Of a stretch of DNA of 13,304 nucleotides, positions 6,636 through 13,304 are shown piece by piece. The translations under genes were made by a program, and so were the position numbers. The notes below the pieces were generated by a model. It ran no database searches. It saw only the letters and a list, made by a program, of their open reading frames with translations, and was not told where the DNA came from. Positions within the stretch are counted from its first letter, which is position 1; every line of letters begins with the position of its first letter. Source of the stretch: Acidovorax delafieldii (lineage in GTDB: Bacteria; Pseudomonadota; Gammaproteobacteria; Burkholderiales; Burkholderiaceae_C); contig DCVY01000185.1 of NCBI GenBank assembly GCA_002327945.1, forward strand, positions 1 through 13,304. The letters are read 5' to 3'.

Positions 6636-8737
6636 AGGTCGGTCACTTTCGTTTCGCTTTGGGAGGAATACAGGTCGATCACGCGACAATCGCTGCACAT
6701 CTTCAGGCGCTCCAGCGCCTCGCCCTGGAACATGGCGTGGCCCGACAACTTGTCCAGCATGGCCTCGATGGCTTTGACGGTGCCAAAGGGCTTGCTGCAG
6801 CGCACGCAGGCCCAGGGCTTGGCTTCATTGAGCACACGCAGTTGCGCGCGCTCAGGCGTGAGCAGCAGGCGCGGCTGCAGGGTGATGGCGTTTTCGGGGC
6901 AGGTGGTGGCGCACAGGCCGCACTGCACGCAGTTCTTTTCGATGAAGCGCAGCTGAGGCAGCTGCGGGTTGTCCTGCAGCGCACTGGCCGGACAGGCGCT
7001 CACGCAGCTCAGGCACAGGGTGCAGCGGTCTTTGTTGACCTCAATGGTGCCCAGTGGCGAGCCCAAGGCGGGCAAGGCAATGGCCCCGGGCCGCTCGGCC
7101 ACGGGCATGGGTGCCTGCGCGATCAGGTGCTCCAGCGCCATCTCCAGCGTGCTGCGTTTTTCTTGCGCCACGGCAAAACGGGCGGCCACGGCCGGGGTCT
7201 TCTGGCGGGTCTGGCCCAGGGCCTGCAGTGCGGCATCGATCCCGGTGGGGTGCGTGGCCCGCAGCAGCTGCAGGTGCGTTCCGGTGTAACCAAGGCCACG
7301 CAAGATGCCCTGTGCCACATCCATCTGCGCTTGCAGGCCATCGAGGTACTGCGGGGCTTCTTCGTGCGTCGTCAACACCACCACCTGCGAGGCGCCATAG
7401 GCCACGGCGCTGAGCCACAGGTCCACCCCGGTATTTGCCGTGTGCCACAGCGCCACCGGGATCACGTTGGCGGGCACGCCGTGCGCAAGTTTGAGCTGCG
7501 CGGCGCGACCCAGTTCTTCCACCAACGCCTGGCCGCGCTCCTGGCTGTGCAGCAGCAACACGGCGTCCTTGCCGCCTGCTGCGGCGTAGGTGGACAACAG
7601 GGTCTTGAATTTCAGGCCCTGGTCGGTGGCGCCCGGATACGCATAGGTCAACGCACCGGTGGGGCATACCGTGGTGCATGCACCACAGCCCACGCACAGG
7701 TTGGGGTTCACCAAAATTCGCTGGCGGCTCTTGTCACTGGCAATGGCCTCGGCCGAGCAGATATCCACGCAGGCGTTGCAGCCCACGGTTTCGTTGCGGC
7801 TGTGGGCGCAGAGTTTTTGTTTGTAGACAAAGAACTTGGGGTTTTCGAACTCGCCTACCAGCTCGCGCAGGCGCAGCAGCGTGGCCAGGTCACGCCCATC
7901 CCAGCGCAGATACCCCTGCGGCAGCGCGTGCTGCAAGAACGTGGGCGTGGCAGTGGCCGAACGCAGGTCCAGCACCAGATCAAAGCGCTCGGTCTGCGCG
8001 GCGGCATCGCGCGTGAAGTTGATGGCGCCGGCCACCTGGCACACCTTGACGCAGGCGCGGTGCGACTGGCAGGCGGCCATGTCGATCTGGTAATCCAGCC
8101 CGATGGCGTTCTCAGGGCAGGCCGCCACGCAGGCATTGCAGCGCGTGCACAGGTCCAGGTCGATGGGGTTGTCGGCCTTCCACTGCAGCTCAAACGCGCC
8201 CAGCCAGCCCGTGAGGGCCGTGATGCGCCCGCCCAGCACGGGGTAACGCCGCGCTTGTGCACCACCCGCATTGCCCGGGCCTTGCGTGAACAGCGCCACA
8301 TCCAGCACATCCGACACCAGGGTCGCTGCCTGCTCGGCCTGGTCGAGCGGGCCGATGATGAGCAAGCGGCCAGCGCTCTTGTAGGTCACCGTGGGCACGG
8401 GCGGCGGGTCAGGCAAACGGGCCGCCGCCAGCAGCGCCGCGATCTTGGGGCCGGCCTTGGCCGCATCGCGGCTCCAGCCAGCGGTTTCGCGGATGTTCAC
8501 AAACCGGATGGGCGACACCGCGCCTGCGGTCTGCTGATCCAGGTCGCCAAACAGGCGCTGCTCTTGCGTGCAGGCCACCACCACGTCATCACCGGTCTGG
8601 ATGGCTTTCTGAAAAGCGCCCGCATCGCGCCGGCACAGGGTGGAGTGGAGGATCAGGTCTTCATGCAGTGCCTCGCCCAACGCCTTGGCGTTGAGGGGCA
8701 TCGTCTGGTTGCAGTCGCAGATGAGCGTCGTGGTCAT
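6632..8737 (-). CDS. Multi-cluster 4Fe-4S polyferredoxin, formate dehydrogenase accessory (701 aa)
   Basis: Begins MTTTLICDCNQTMPL and has no export signal. Cys groups in order: C197/C200/C203/C207; a partial set C223/C229/C233; C310/C320/C323/C327; C348/C351/C354/C358; C572/C575/C578/C582; C603/C606/C609/C613; and two C-terminal CxxC pairs, C644/C647 and C681/C684, which could bind a metal. N-terminal Cys 8, 10, 35 and 56 are further candidates. The stretch at about 390-495 lacks Cys and reads as an alpha/beta domain. Five complete [4Fe-4S] motifs are therefore visible, with one degenerate. The start lies 77 nt inside the DUF3306 gene with a weak ribosome binding site. The stop forms GTGA with torD. 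Members of this family accompany FDH3-type operons. A role in electron delivery or metal-centre maturation is inference. Confidence 0.9.
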   Translation of the reverse strand: MTTTLICDCNQTMPLNAKALGEALHEDLILHSTLCRRDAGAFQKAIQTGDDVVVACTQEQRLFGDLDQQTAGAVSPIRFVNIRETAGWSRDAAKAGPKIAALLAAARLPDPPPVPTVTYKSAGRLLIIGPLDQAEQAATLVSDVLDVALFTQGPGNAGGAQARRYPVLGGRITALTGWLGAFELQWKADNPIDLDLCTRCNACVAACPENAIGLDYQIDMAACQSHRACVKVCQVAGAINFTRDAAAQTERFDLVLDLRSATATPTFLQHALPQGYLRWDGRDLATLLRLRELVGEFENPKFFVYKQKLCAHSRNETVGCNACVDICSAEAIASDKSRQRILVNPNLCVGCGACTTVCPTGALTYAYPGATDQGLKFKTLLSTYAAAGGKDAVLLLHSQERGQALVEELGRAAQLKLAHGVPANVIPVALWHTANTGVDLWLSAVAYGASQVVVLTTHEEAPQYLDGLQAQMDVAQGILRGLGYTGTHLQLLRATHPTGIDAALQALGQTRQKTPAVAARFAVAQEKRSTLEMALEHLIAQAPMPVAERPGAIALPALGSPLGTIEVNKDRCTLCLSCVSACPASALQDNPQLPQLRFIEKNCVQCGLCATTCPENAITLQPRLLLTPERAQLRVLNEAKPWACVRCSKPFGTVKAIEAMLDKLSGHAMFQGEALERLKMCSDCRVIDLYSSQSETKVTDL

Positions 8738-9428
8738 TTTGGGTGTGGCTGGCTGGAATGACCGCTGCGTCCGCGTTGGAGCGGGTGACCATCTCCGGCG
8801 CGCTGGCAGGGTCGCTAGGATTAGCGTTGCATGCCCCGGACTGTGCCATGTCTGCGGGTCTTTGCCCCTGCGCATCATCCCGAGGCTGAGCAATGGCAGG
8901 GGCTATTGCATCTGCTTGCGTGTCTGCGGCTGCCTCTGCGGTTGCGCCGCCCGCCAGCACATCCGGCGGTGTCTCGGCGTCGGCGCTCTTTTCCTGATCA
9001 AAAAACCCCATCGCGTGGGCGCTGGTCATCTTGCGCAGCATCCCGGCGGGCAGCGGGTCGGGCTGGGTGTAGTCGCCCACATAGATATCGAGGCCGTCCA
9101 TCACATTGAAGTGGGGGTCGGCAAACAGCTTCTTCATGGCCAGGTTGCGCACCTCGGGTGATACGGCACGGTCCACAAAGGGCTTGAAGTCGGACGCGGG
9201 GGTAAGGGCCTCGGCATCCGACAAGGTGGGCGGGGGCGGTGTCTCGCCCCCCTGAGCGGCAGGCTGATTGGCGCTTGGCGTGTGCCCCGCTGCCAAAGGC
9301 GCAGCCACTGCCTGGCGGGGCGCTGCTACCGGTGCCTGGGCGGCAGGAACGGGCGGATCTTCGAGCGGCTTGCCCGCCAACACATCCTGCTTGCGGCGCG
9401 ACCAGCGCCCGAGAAATCCGTCAGCCAT
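8661..9428 (-). CDS. DUF3306 domain protein, formate dehydrogenase accessory (255 aa)
   Basis: Starts MADGFLGRWSRRKQDVLAGK, the conserved DUF3306 N-terminus. A Pro/Ala-rich linker (about residues 22-70) leads to the conserved core at about 78-135, with ASDFKPFVDRAVSPEVRNLA, KKLFADPHFNVMDGLDIYVG and DPLPAGMLRKM. Residues after about 145 form an Ala/Asp-rich low-complexity tail with no family resemblance. The ATG overlaps the DUF3305 stop by 8 nt, indicating coupling. The last 77 nt overlap the polyferredoxin gene in another frame, an unusually long overlap. No signal peptide or transmembrane helix is seen, so it is presumably cytoplasmic. The function is unknown; the constant pairing with DUF3305 and fdh genes suggests a maturation or assembly role (inference). 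Confidence 0.88.
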   Translation of the reverse strand: MADGFLGRWSRRKQDVLAGKPLEDPPVPAAQAPVAAPRQAVAAPLAAGHTPSANQPAAQGGETPPPPTLSDAEALTPASDFKPFVDRAVSPEVRNLAMKKLFADPHFNVMDGLDIYVGDYTQPDPLPAGMLRKMTSAHAMGFFDQEKSADAETPPDVLAGGATAEAAADTQADAIAPAIAQPRDDAQGQRPADMAQSGACNANPSDPASAPEMVTRSNADAAVIPASHTQNDHDAHLRLQPDDAPQRQGVGRGTA

Positions 9429-9987
9429 GGCCTGCCCCTCCTGCCCCTCCTCCTGCGCCACGCTGCTTTTCGGTGGACACGGAGGCTGGGTTGCCAAACC
9501 GGTCGTGCAGGGGACGAAAGCTGTCGGGGCGCTTGCGGCGCTTGGGCTCGGGCTGGTAGTGCTCGGCCACAAAGGCGCGCAGGGCATCCACCACCTCGGG
9601 CGCCGCTGGCACCTGTTCCACGGTTTCCTGCGCATCCAGCCAGCGTCCCGCGTCGTGGTAGCTCAGGCTCACTTCGACCGGGCGGGCCAGCGCGATTGCG
9701 CCGGTGCCGGGGTCTTCATCGCGGCGCCACATCACAAACCAGCAAGGTGCGGGCGAAGTGAGGTTGAGGTGGTAGCCCTCGGCATCATCACGAAACAGCT
9801 CGACCCGGAAGCCCGGGAACAGCCAGCGCTGCTCACGTTCGTCACCAAGAAGCTGGCGCGGCCCGGTGCCGAAGGCGGGGTCATCGATCACCACCTCGGC
9901 CAGCGACCACCGCCAGGGCTGCCAGCGGTTGTCGATGTGCTCGCACCGCATGATCACGGCAACGTCGGTGTAGGGGCGCTCAGTCAT
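9421..9987 (-). CDS. DUF3305 domain protein, formate dehydrogenase accessory (188 aa)
   Basis: A soluble protein with no signal peptide or membrane segment. It opens with YTDVAVIMRCEHIDNRWQPW and continues through a WRWSL segment, the DUF3305 signature, with the family core running to about residue 120. The C-terminal 40 residues are basic, then Gly/Ala-rich and probably disordered. I chose the ATG at 9987: the frame is open to 10065, but the extra 26 residues are Cys/Gly-rich and unlike the family. The ribosome binding site is weak. Its stop overlaps the start of the next gene by 8 nt. DUF3305 genes are typically found with DUF3306 and formate dehydrogenase genes, which is the only functional clue; the biochemical role is unknown to me. 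Confidence 0.85.
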   Translation of the reverse strand: MTERPYTDVAVIMRCEHIDNRWQPWRWSLAEVVIDDPAFGTGPRQLLGDEREQRWLFPGFRVELFRDDAEGYHLNLTSPAPCWFVMWRRDEDPGTGAIALARPVEVSLSYHDAGRWLDAQETVEQVPAAPEVVDALRAFVAEHYQPEPKRRKRPDSFRPLHDRFGNPASVSTEKQRGAGGGAGGAGHG

Positions 9988-10071
9988 GGGCGCAGACTTT
10001 ACCCCGGAGCACCCCCCCCGCAGACAGCAATGCCCGCAAAGCCCCGCCGCCGGCGCGCAGAGCACGCGACG

Positions 10072-13000
10072 TCAGGCAACTTCGCCCGTGCCCTGCAACA
10101 CATCCACCGCTACTGCACAGTACTTGAACTCGGGGATCTTGCCAAACGGATCCAGCGCGGCATTGGTCAGCAGATTGGCGGCCGCCTCCACATACGCAAA
10201 AGGCATGAACACGGTGCCGTGCGGCGTGCCGTCGTCGCGCCGCAGCCGCACCTGCAGCATGCCGCGCCGCGAGCGGATGGCCACCAGCGCACCGGGCGCC
10301 ACACCCAGCCGGGCCAGCTCGTCGCCATGCATCGACGCCGTGGCCATGGGTTCGATCGCGTCCAGCACGGTGCTGCGCCGCGTCATGCTGCCCGTGTGCC
10401 AGTGCTCCAGCTGGCGGCCGGTGGTCAGCACCAGAGGGTAGGTGGCGTCGGGCGTCTCCGCCGCAGGGATCACGCTGGCGGGCACCAGCTTCAGGCGCCC
10501 CGTGGGTGTGTGAAATTGCTCGGTGAACACGATGGGCTGGCCTGGGTCGTCGGCCGTGAGGCAGGGGTAGGTCACGCTCGAATCGCGCTCCAACCGCGCC
10601 CAGCTGATGCCGTTGATGCTGGCATGCATGGCCTGGCGCATTTCATCGAACACGGCGGCCACGCCCGACTCTTCGCCTTCGTAGTTCCAGTTCAGGCCCA
10701 CCCCGCCGCCGGGCCGTCCCAAGGCGGGGTCGGCCCCCTCGGGGGGCAGCGGCGACACGAAGTGCAGAGCGTGGGGGCCCACCCTTTTGGCCAGTTGCTG
10801 AATGATCCACAGGTCGGGGCGCGCATCGCCCGGCGGCCTCAAAGCGCGCCGCCCCCTCTGCACCATGCGGTCGGTGTTGCTGGCCGTGCCCGTCTTCTCG
10901 GGCCAGGCGCTGGCGGGCAGCACCACGTCGGCCAGCCAGGCGGTTTCGGTCAAAAAAATGTCTTGCACCACCAGGTGCGACAGGCTGGCCAGCGCATGGC
11001 GCGCGTGGTTCAGGTCGGGGTCGCTCATCGCGGGGTTCTCGCCCATGATGTACATGCCGCGCACCTTGTGCGGGTCGCTGTCGGGTGCCAGTGCCTTGTG
11101 CATGATCTCGACCACGGTGTAGCCCGGTGCCTCGTCCAACTTGGCACCCCAAAAATTCTCGAACCAGGCATGCGCCTCGGCATTGTCCACACGCTGGTAG
11201 TTGGGGAACATCATGGGGATCAGCCCCGCGTCGCTGGCGCCCTGCACATTGTTCTGGCCGCGCAGTGGGTGCAGGCCCGCGCCGGGCTTGCCGATCTGGC
11301 CGGTGATGGCGCACAGCGCGATCAGGCAGCGTGCGTTGTCGGTGCCGTGCACATGCTGGCTCACGCCCATGCCCCACAAGATCATGGAGGCCTTAGATTG
11401 CGCAAACGCCCGCGCCACCTCGCGCAGCGTCTCGGCCGGGATGCCGCACACCGGCGCCATGGCCTCTGGGCTGCAGCCCATCACGTTGGCCTTGAGCGCC
11501 TGAAAGTCGCTGGTGCGATCGCGAATGAAAGCCGCATCCACCAGGCCCTCGTCGATCACTGTGTGGATCAGCGCGTTGAGCATGGCCACGTCGGTGTCGG
11601 CCTTGAACTGCAACGTGCGCCAGGCGTGGCGGCTGATGTCGGTCACGCGCGGGTCGGCCAGCACGATCTTGGCGCCACCATTCTTCGCACGTTTTGCGGC
11701 GTTCTTCATCCAGGTGGCGGCCACGGGGTGATTGGCCGTGGGGTTGGCGCCGATCACGAAGATCAGCTCGGCATGCGCCACATCGCTCACCGGGTTGCTC
11801 ACCGCGCCCGAGCCCACGCCTTCGAGCAGAGCGGCCACGCTGGAGGCATGGCACAGCCGCGTGCAATGGTCCACGTTGTTGCTGCCAAAGCCGGTGCGCA
11901 CCAGCTTCTGGAACAGATAGGCCTCTTCGTTGCTGCCCTTGGCCGAGCCAAAGCCCGCCAGCGCCTTGGGGCCGTGCGCGCCGCGCAGCGCTTTCAACGT
12001 GCCAGCGGCCAGGTCCAGCGCCTCGTCCCAGCTCGCTTCGCGGAACACCGCGCGCCAGTCGGCGCCATAGGGCATCACCTCTTTCGGCACGCCCGGTTTG
12101 CGGATCAGGGGCGCCGTGAGCCGATCGGGGTGGTGGGCGTAGTCAAAACCAAAGCGCCCTTTCACGCACAGGCGGCCATGGTTGGCCGGGCCGTCGCGGC
12201 CATCGACGCTGATGATCTTTTCATCGCGCACGTTGTAGGTGATGAGGCAGCCCACGCCGCAGAACGGGCACACCGAATCGACCTTGCGGTCCACCGCCTG
12301 CGAGCCGATGTGCGTCTTGGGGCTGAGCGCGCCCGTGGGGCAGGCCTGCACACATTCGCCACAGGCCACGCAAGTGCTCTCGGCCATGGGGTCGTCGAGG
12401 TCGAACACGATCTTGCTCTCAGCCCCGCGCAGCGCGTAGCCGATCACGTCGTTGACTTGGCTTTCACGGCAGGCGCGCACGCAGCGGTTGCACTGGATGC
12501 AGGCATCGAGGTTGACGGCCATGGCCGGGTGGCTCAGGTCGGCAGCGGGCTGCTCGCGGCGCAAGGCTTTGAGCGCCGGGCGCGCAGAAACACCCAGGCG
12601 GGTGGCCCAGGCACTCAGCTCGCCGTGCTGGCCTGTGGGTTCTGAAGTTTCTGCGTTTTTAGATTCAAGTCGGCCGCTGGCGCTGGACACATCAACGTTA
12701 CAAGCTGTCAATTCGGTAGCGACGGGCTTTTCATCGTTCCACCGGTAGCCCGCATCGGGCATGTCCGACAGCAGCAGCTCCACCACCATCTGCCGGCTTT
12801 TGCGGGCGCGCGGGCTGGCGGCCTGCACCTGCATGCCCGCCGTGGGCGCGCGACAGCAGCTGGGGGCGAGGGTGCGTTCGCCCGCGATCTCGACCACACA
12901 GGCGCGGCAGTTGCCATCGGGACGCAGGCCGTCCTGGTGGCAAAGGTGGGGGATTGCCACGCCGTGGCGCTTGGCGGCCTGCAGGATGGATTCGCCCGGG

Positions 13001-13077
13001 CGGGCCGTGATGCTCTGGCCGTCCAGTTCGAAAGGCACCAGGGACTCAGCGGTTGCGGGCGGGGTCGACGTGTTCAT
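10072..13077 (-). CDS. fdsA: Cytoplasmic NAD-linked formate dehydrogenase, Mo/W-bis-PGD catalytic alpha subunit (1001 aa)
   Basis: Oxidises formate to CO2 and passes electrons along iron-sulfur clusters to the NuoF-like subunit. Seen in order: an N-terminal [2Fe-2S] domain with C46, C57, C60 and C74; two ferredoxin clusters, C193/C196/C199/C203 and C236/C239/C242/C246; the metal-proximal cluster C270/C273/C277/C304 followed by Lys306; the metal ligand C409 with adjacent His410 in HCTRLCHASS; NNVQGASDAG near the substrate side; and a C-terminal molydopterin-binding domain. There is no Tat signal, so it is cytoplasmic. The ATG directly follows the upstream TGA and has GAGGTG six bases away. The His-Cys cluster usual after the [2Fe-2S] domain in NuoG-like proteins is missing. 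Two in-frame insertions (about residues 118-149 and 768-794) look foreign. At 1001 aa it is longer than my recollection of FdsA (about 960). The symbol is by analogy; it may be closer to the Methylobacterium FDH1 alpha subunit. Confidence 0.93.
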   Translation of the reverse strand: MNTSTPPATAESLVPFELDGQSITARPGESILQAAKRHGVAIPHLCHQDGLRPDGNCRACVVEIAGERTLAPSCCRAPTAGMQVQAASPRARKSRQMVVELLLSDMPDAGYRWNDEKPVATELTACNVDVSSASGRLESKNAETSEPTGQHGELSAWATRLGVSARPALKALRREQPAADLSHPAMAVNLDACIQCNRCVRACRESQVNDVIGYALRGAESKIVFDLDDPMAESTCVACGECVQACPTGALSPKTHIGSQAVDRKVDSVCPFCGVGCLITYNVRDEKIISVDGRDGPANHGRLCVKGRFGFDYAHHPDRLTAPLIRKPGVPKEVMPYGADWRAVFREASWDEALDLAAGTLKALRGAHGPKALAGFGSAKGSNEEAYLFQKLVRTGFGSNNVDHCTRLCHASSVAALLEGVGSGAVSNPVSDVAHAELIFVIGANPTANHPVAATWMKNAAKRAKNGGAKIVLADPRVTDISRHAWRTLQFKADTDVAMLNALIHTVIDEGLVDAAFIRDRTSDFQALKANVMGCSPEAMAPVCGIPAETLREVARAFAQSKASMILWGMGVSQHVHGTDNARCLIALCAITGQIGKPGAGLHPLRGQNNVQGASDAGLIPMMFPNYQRVDNAEAHAWFENFWGAKLDEAPGYTVVEIMHKALAPDSDPHKVRGMYIMGENPAMSDPDLNHARHALASLSHLVVQDIFLTETAWLADVVLPASAWPEKTGTASNTDRMVQRGRRALRPPGDARPDLWIIQQLAKRVGPHALHFVSPLPPEGADPALGRPGGGVGLNWNYEGEESGVAAVFDEMRQAMHASINGISWARLERDSSVTYPCLTADDPGQPIVFTEQFHTPTGRLKLVPASVIPAAETPDATYPLVLTTGRQLEHWHTGSMTRRSTVLDAIEPMATASMHGDELARLGVAPGALVAIRSRRGMLQVRLRRDDGTPHGTVFMPFAYVEAAANLLTNAALDPFGKIPEFKYCAVAVDVLQGTGEVA
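10695..10784 (-). repeat. Palindromic 81-bp in-frame insertion with 9-bp direct repeats inside the alpha subunit gene
   Basis: The nonamer GGCCCACCC (plus strand) occurs at 10695-10703 and again at 10776-10784, exactly 81 bp apart, so losing one copy plus the intervening sequence leaves the frame intact. Between them lie two inverted repeats: GGGCCG/CGGCCC (10711-10716 and 10731-10736), and GCCCCC/GGGGGC around a short loop near 10733-10748. The segment encodes P768-G794, rich in Pro and Gly. The flanking protein (KRVG then LNWNYEGEESG) reads as continuous family sequence without it. From memory, the CACTTCGTGTCGC...CCCCCGAGGGGGC pattern resembles a dispersed repeat of Comamonadaceae genomes. 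That identity is inference. Confidence 0.55.
12631..12726 (-). repeat. AT-rich in-frame insertion, possibly a degenerate dispersed repeat, in the alpha subunit gene
   Basis: By hand count, positions 12641-12720 are about half G+C, clearly below the surrounding gene. The segment encodes about residues 118-149, a polar stretch (including ACNVDVSSASGRLESKNAE) with no recognisable domain. It sits between the [2Fe-2S] domain and the HGELSAWATRLGV segment leading to the ferredoxin clusters. On the minus strand, GACAGCTTGTAACG, AGCGGCCGACTTGAATC and TAAAAACG resemble parts of an AT-rich repeat I recall from Comamonadaceae intergenic regions (TTGATAGCTG...AGCGCTAGCGGCC...TTGA). The exact borders and the repeat identity are uncertain. 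Confidence 0.4.
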
Positions 13078-13304
13078 TCAAGACACCTCGTGCGCAAAAT
13101 ATTTCTGGATGCAGCGGATGGGGTTGGGCGCCGCCTGCCCCAGCCCGCAGATGGAGGCATCGCCCATCACCTGCGCCAGGTCGTCCAGCAGGCTGGAATC
13201 CCACTGCGGTGCCTCCATCAGCTGGGCGGCCTTGGCCGTGCCCACGCGGCAGGGCGTGCACTGGCCGCAGCTCTCATGCGCAAAAAAACGCATCACGTTC
13301 AGCG
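13078..13304 (-). CDS. NAD-linked formate dehydrogenase beta subunit (NuoF/FdsB-like), C-terminal part only
   Basis: This is the 3' end of a gene cut by the right window edge; 74 codons and the TGA stop are visible. The peptide carries the hallmark ESCGQCTPCRVG followed about 35 residues later by ICGLGQAAPNPI. Together these supply the four Cys ligands of the [4Fe-4S] cluster (N3-type) next to the FMN/NAD site of NuoF, HoxF and FdsB proteins. In such enzymes the subunit passes electrons from the alpha subunit to NAD+. The stop codon is immediately followed by the ATG of the alpha subunit (TGAATG), so the two are almost certainly translationally coupled. A separate FdsB-type subunit and a fused FdsG-FdsB type cannot be told apart because the N-terminus is outside the window. 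Confidence 0.93.
   Translation of the reverse strand, partial: LNVMRFFAHESCGQCTPCRVGTAKAAQLMEAPQWDSSLLDDLAQVMGDASICGLGQAAPNPIRCIQKYFAHEVS
13084..13089 (-). promoter_or_regulatory. Ribosome binding site of the cytoplasmic formate dehydrogenase alpha subunit
   Basis: The minus strand reads GAGGTG, six bases before the ATG at 13077. The site lies inside the last codons of the upstream diaphorase gene, and the spacer contains its TGA. This fixes the alpha-subunit start and supports termination-reinitiation coupling. Confidence 0.75.

Noticed and set aside
6636..6698. ATG start for the TorD-like gene at 6698
   Set aside because: It adds 21 non-family residues lying over the polyferredoxin 3' end; the GTGA junction at 6632-6635 is more natural.
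9988..10065. Upstream extension of the DUF3305 frame by 26 codons
   Set aside because: The added residues are Cys/Gly-rich and unlike the family N-terminus; the ATG at 9987 fits the conserved start.
9268..12645. A 1125-codon open frame on the plus strand opposite the cytoplasmic alpha subunit, and similar long plus-strand frames at 2639-4774 and 6659-8761
   Set aside because: Their translations are His/Gly/Ala/Val-rich with no domains and mirror high-GC codon structure of the well-supported minus-strand genes.
1..13304. Mobile elements, CRISPR arrays, tRNA or rRNA genes
   Set aside because: No transposase or integrase coding sequence, no regularly spaced repeats and no tRNA- or rRNA-like segments were seen; the only repeat-like segments are the two small insertions in the alpha subunit gene and the palindromes listed.

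Overview
The window is a GC-rich (roughly 60-65%) stretch of a Gram-negative proteobacterial chromosome. Protein style, dense gene packing and the gene order DUF3305 / DUF3306 / polyferredoxin / TorD / small Tat protein / fdhABC point to Burkholderiales, most likely Comamonadaceae; this placement is inference. Every gene I can support lies on the minus strand, so the operon reads from the right edge to the left. Spacing is very tight (TGAATG, GTGA and ATGA junctions, and overlaps of 8 and 77 nt), which suggests one long transcription unit or a few coupled ones.

Reading in the direction of transcription, the right end holds the last 74 codons of a NuoF/FdsB-like diaphorase subunit. It is followed by a 1001-residue cytoplasmic Mo/W-bis-PGD formate dehydrogenase alpha subunit (about 10.07-13.08 kb). 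Together they would form a soluble NAD-linked formate dehydrogenase. The middle (6.0-10.0 kb) is an accessory block: a DUF3305 protein, a DUF3306 protein, a 701-residue multi-cluster ferredoxin and a TorD-family chaperone, which probably serve maturation or electron supply of the downstream enzyme. The left part (0.16-5.87 kb) encodes a periplasmic formate dehydrogenase of the FDH3 / FDH-N type: a 69-residue Tat-signal protein, the Tat-exported catalytic subunit FdhA, the four-cluster iron-sulfur subunit FdhB, a small lipoprotein, the cytochrome b subunit FdhC, and a small exported protein of unknown function. A plausible Rho-independent terminator follows the last gene. FdhA oxidises periplasmic formate and electrons pass through FdhB to haem b in FdhC and the quinone pool, while the upstream enzyme would make NADH from cytoplasmic formate.

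Both catalytic subunits use Cys rather than selenocysteine at the metal-ligand position. The most unusual signals are two apparent in-frame insertions in the cytoplasmic alpha subunit. One is a strongly palindromic 81-bp (27-codon) segment bounded by 9-bp direct repeats. The other is an AT-rich stretch of about 30 codons close to where NuoG-like proteins carry their His-Cys cluster. Both look like dispersed repeat elements that became protein sequence. No RNA gene, CRISPR array, transposase or integrase is visible, and there is no gene-free stretch longer than about 160 bases.
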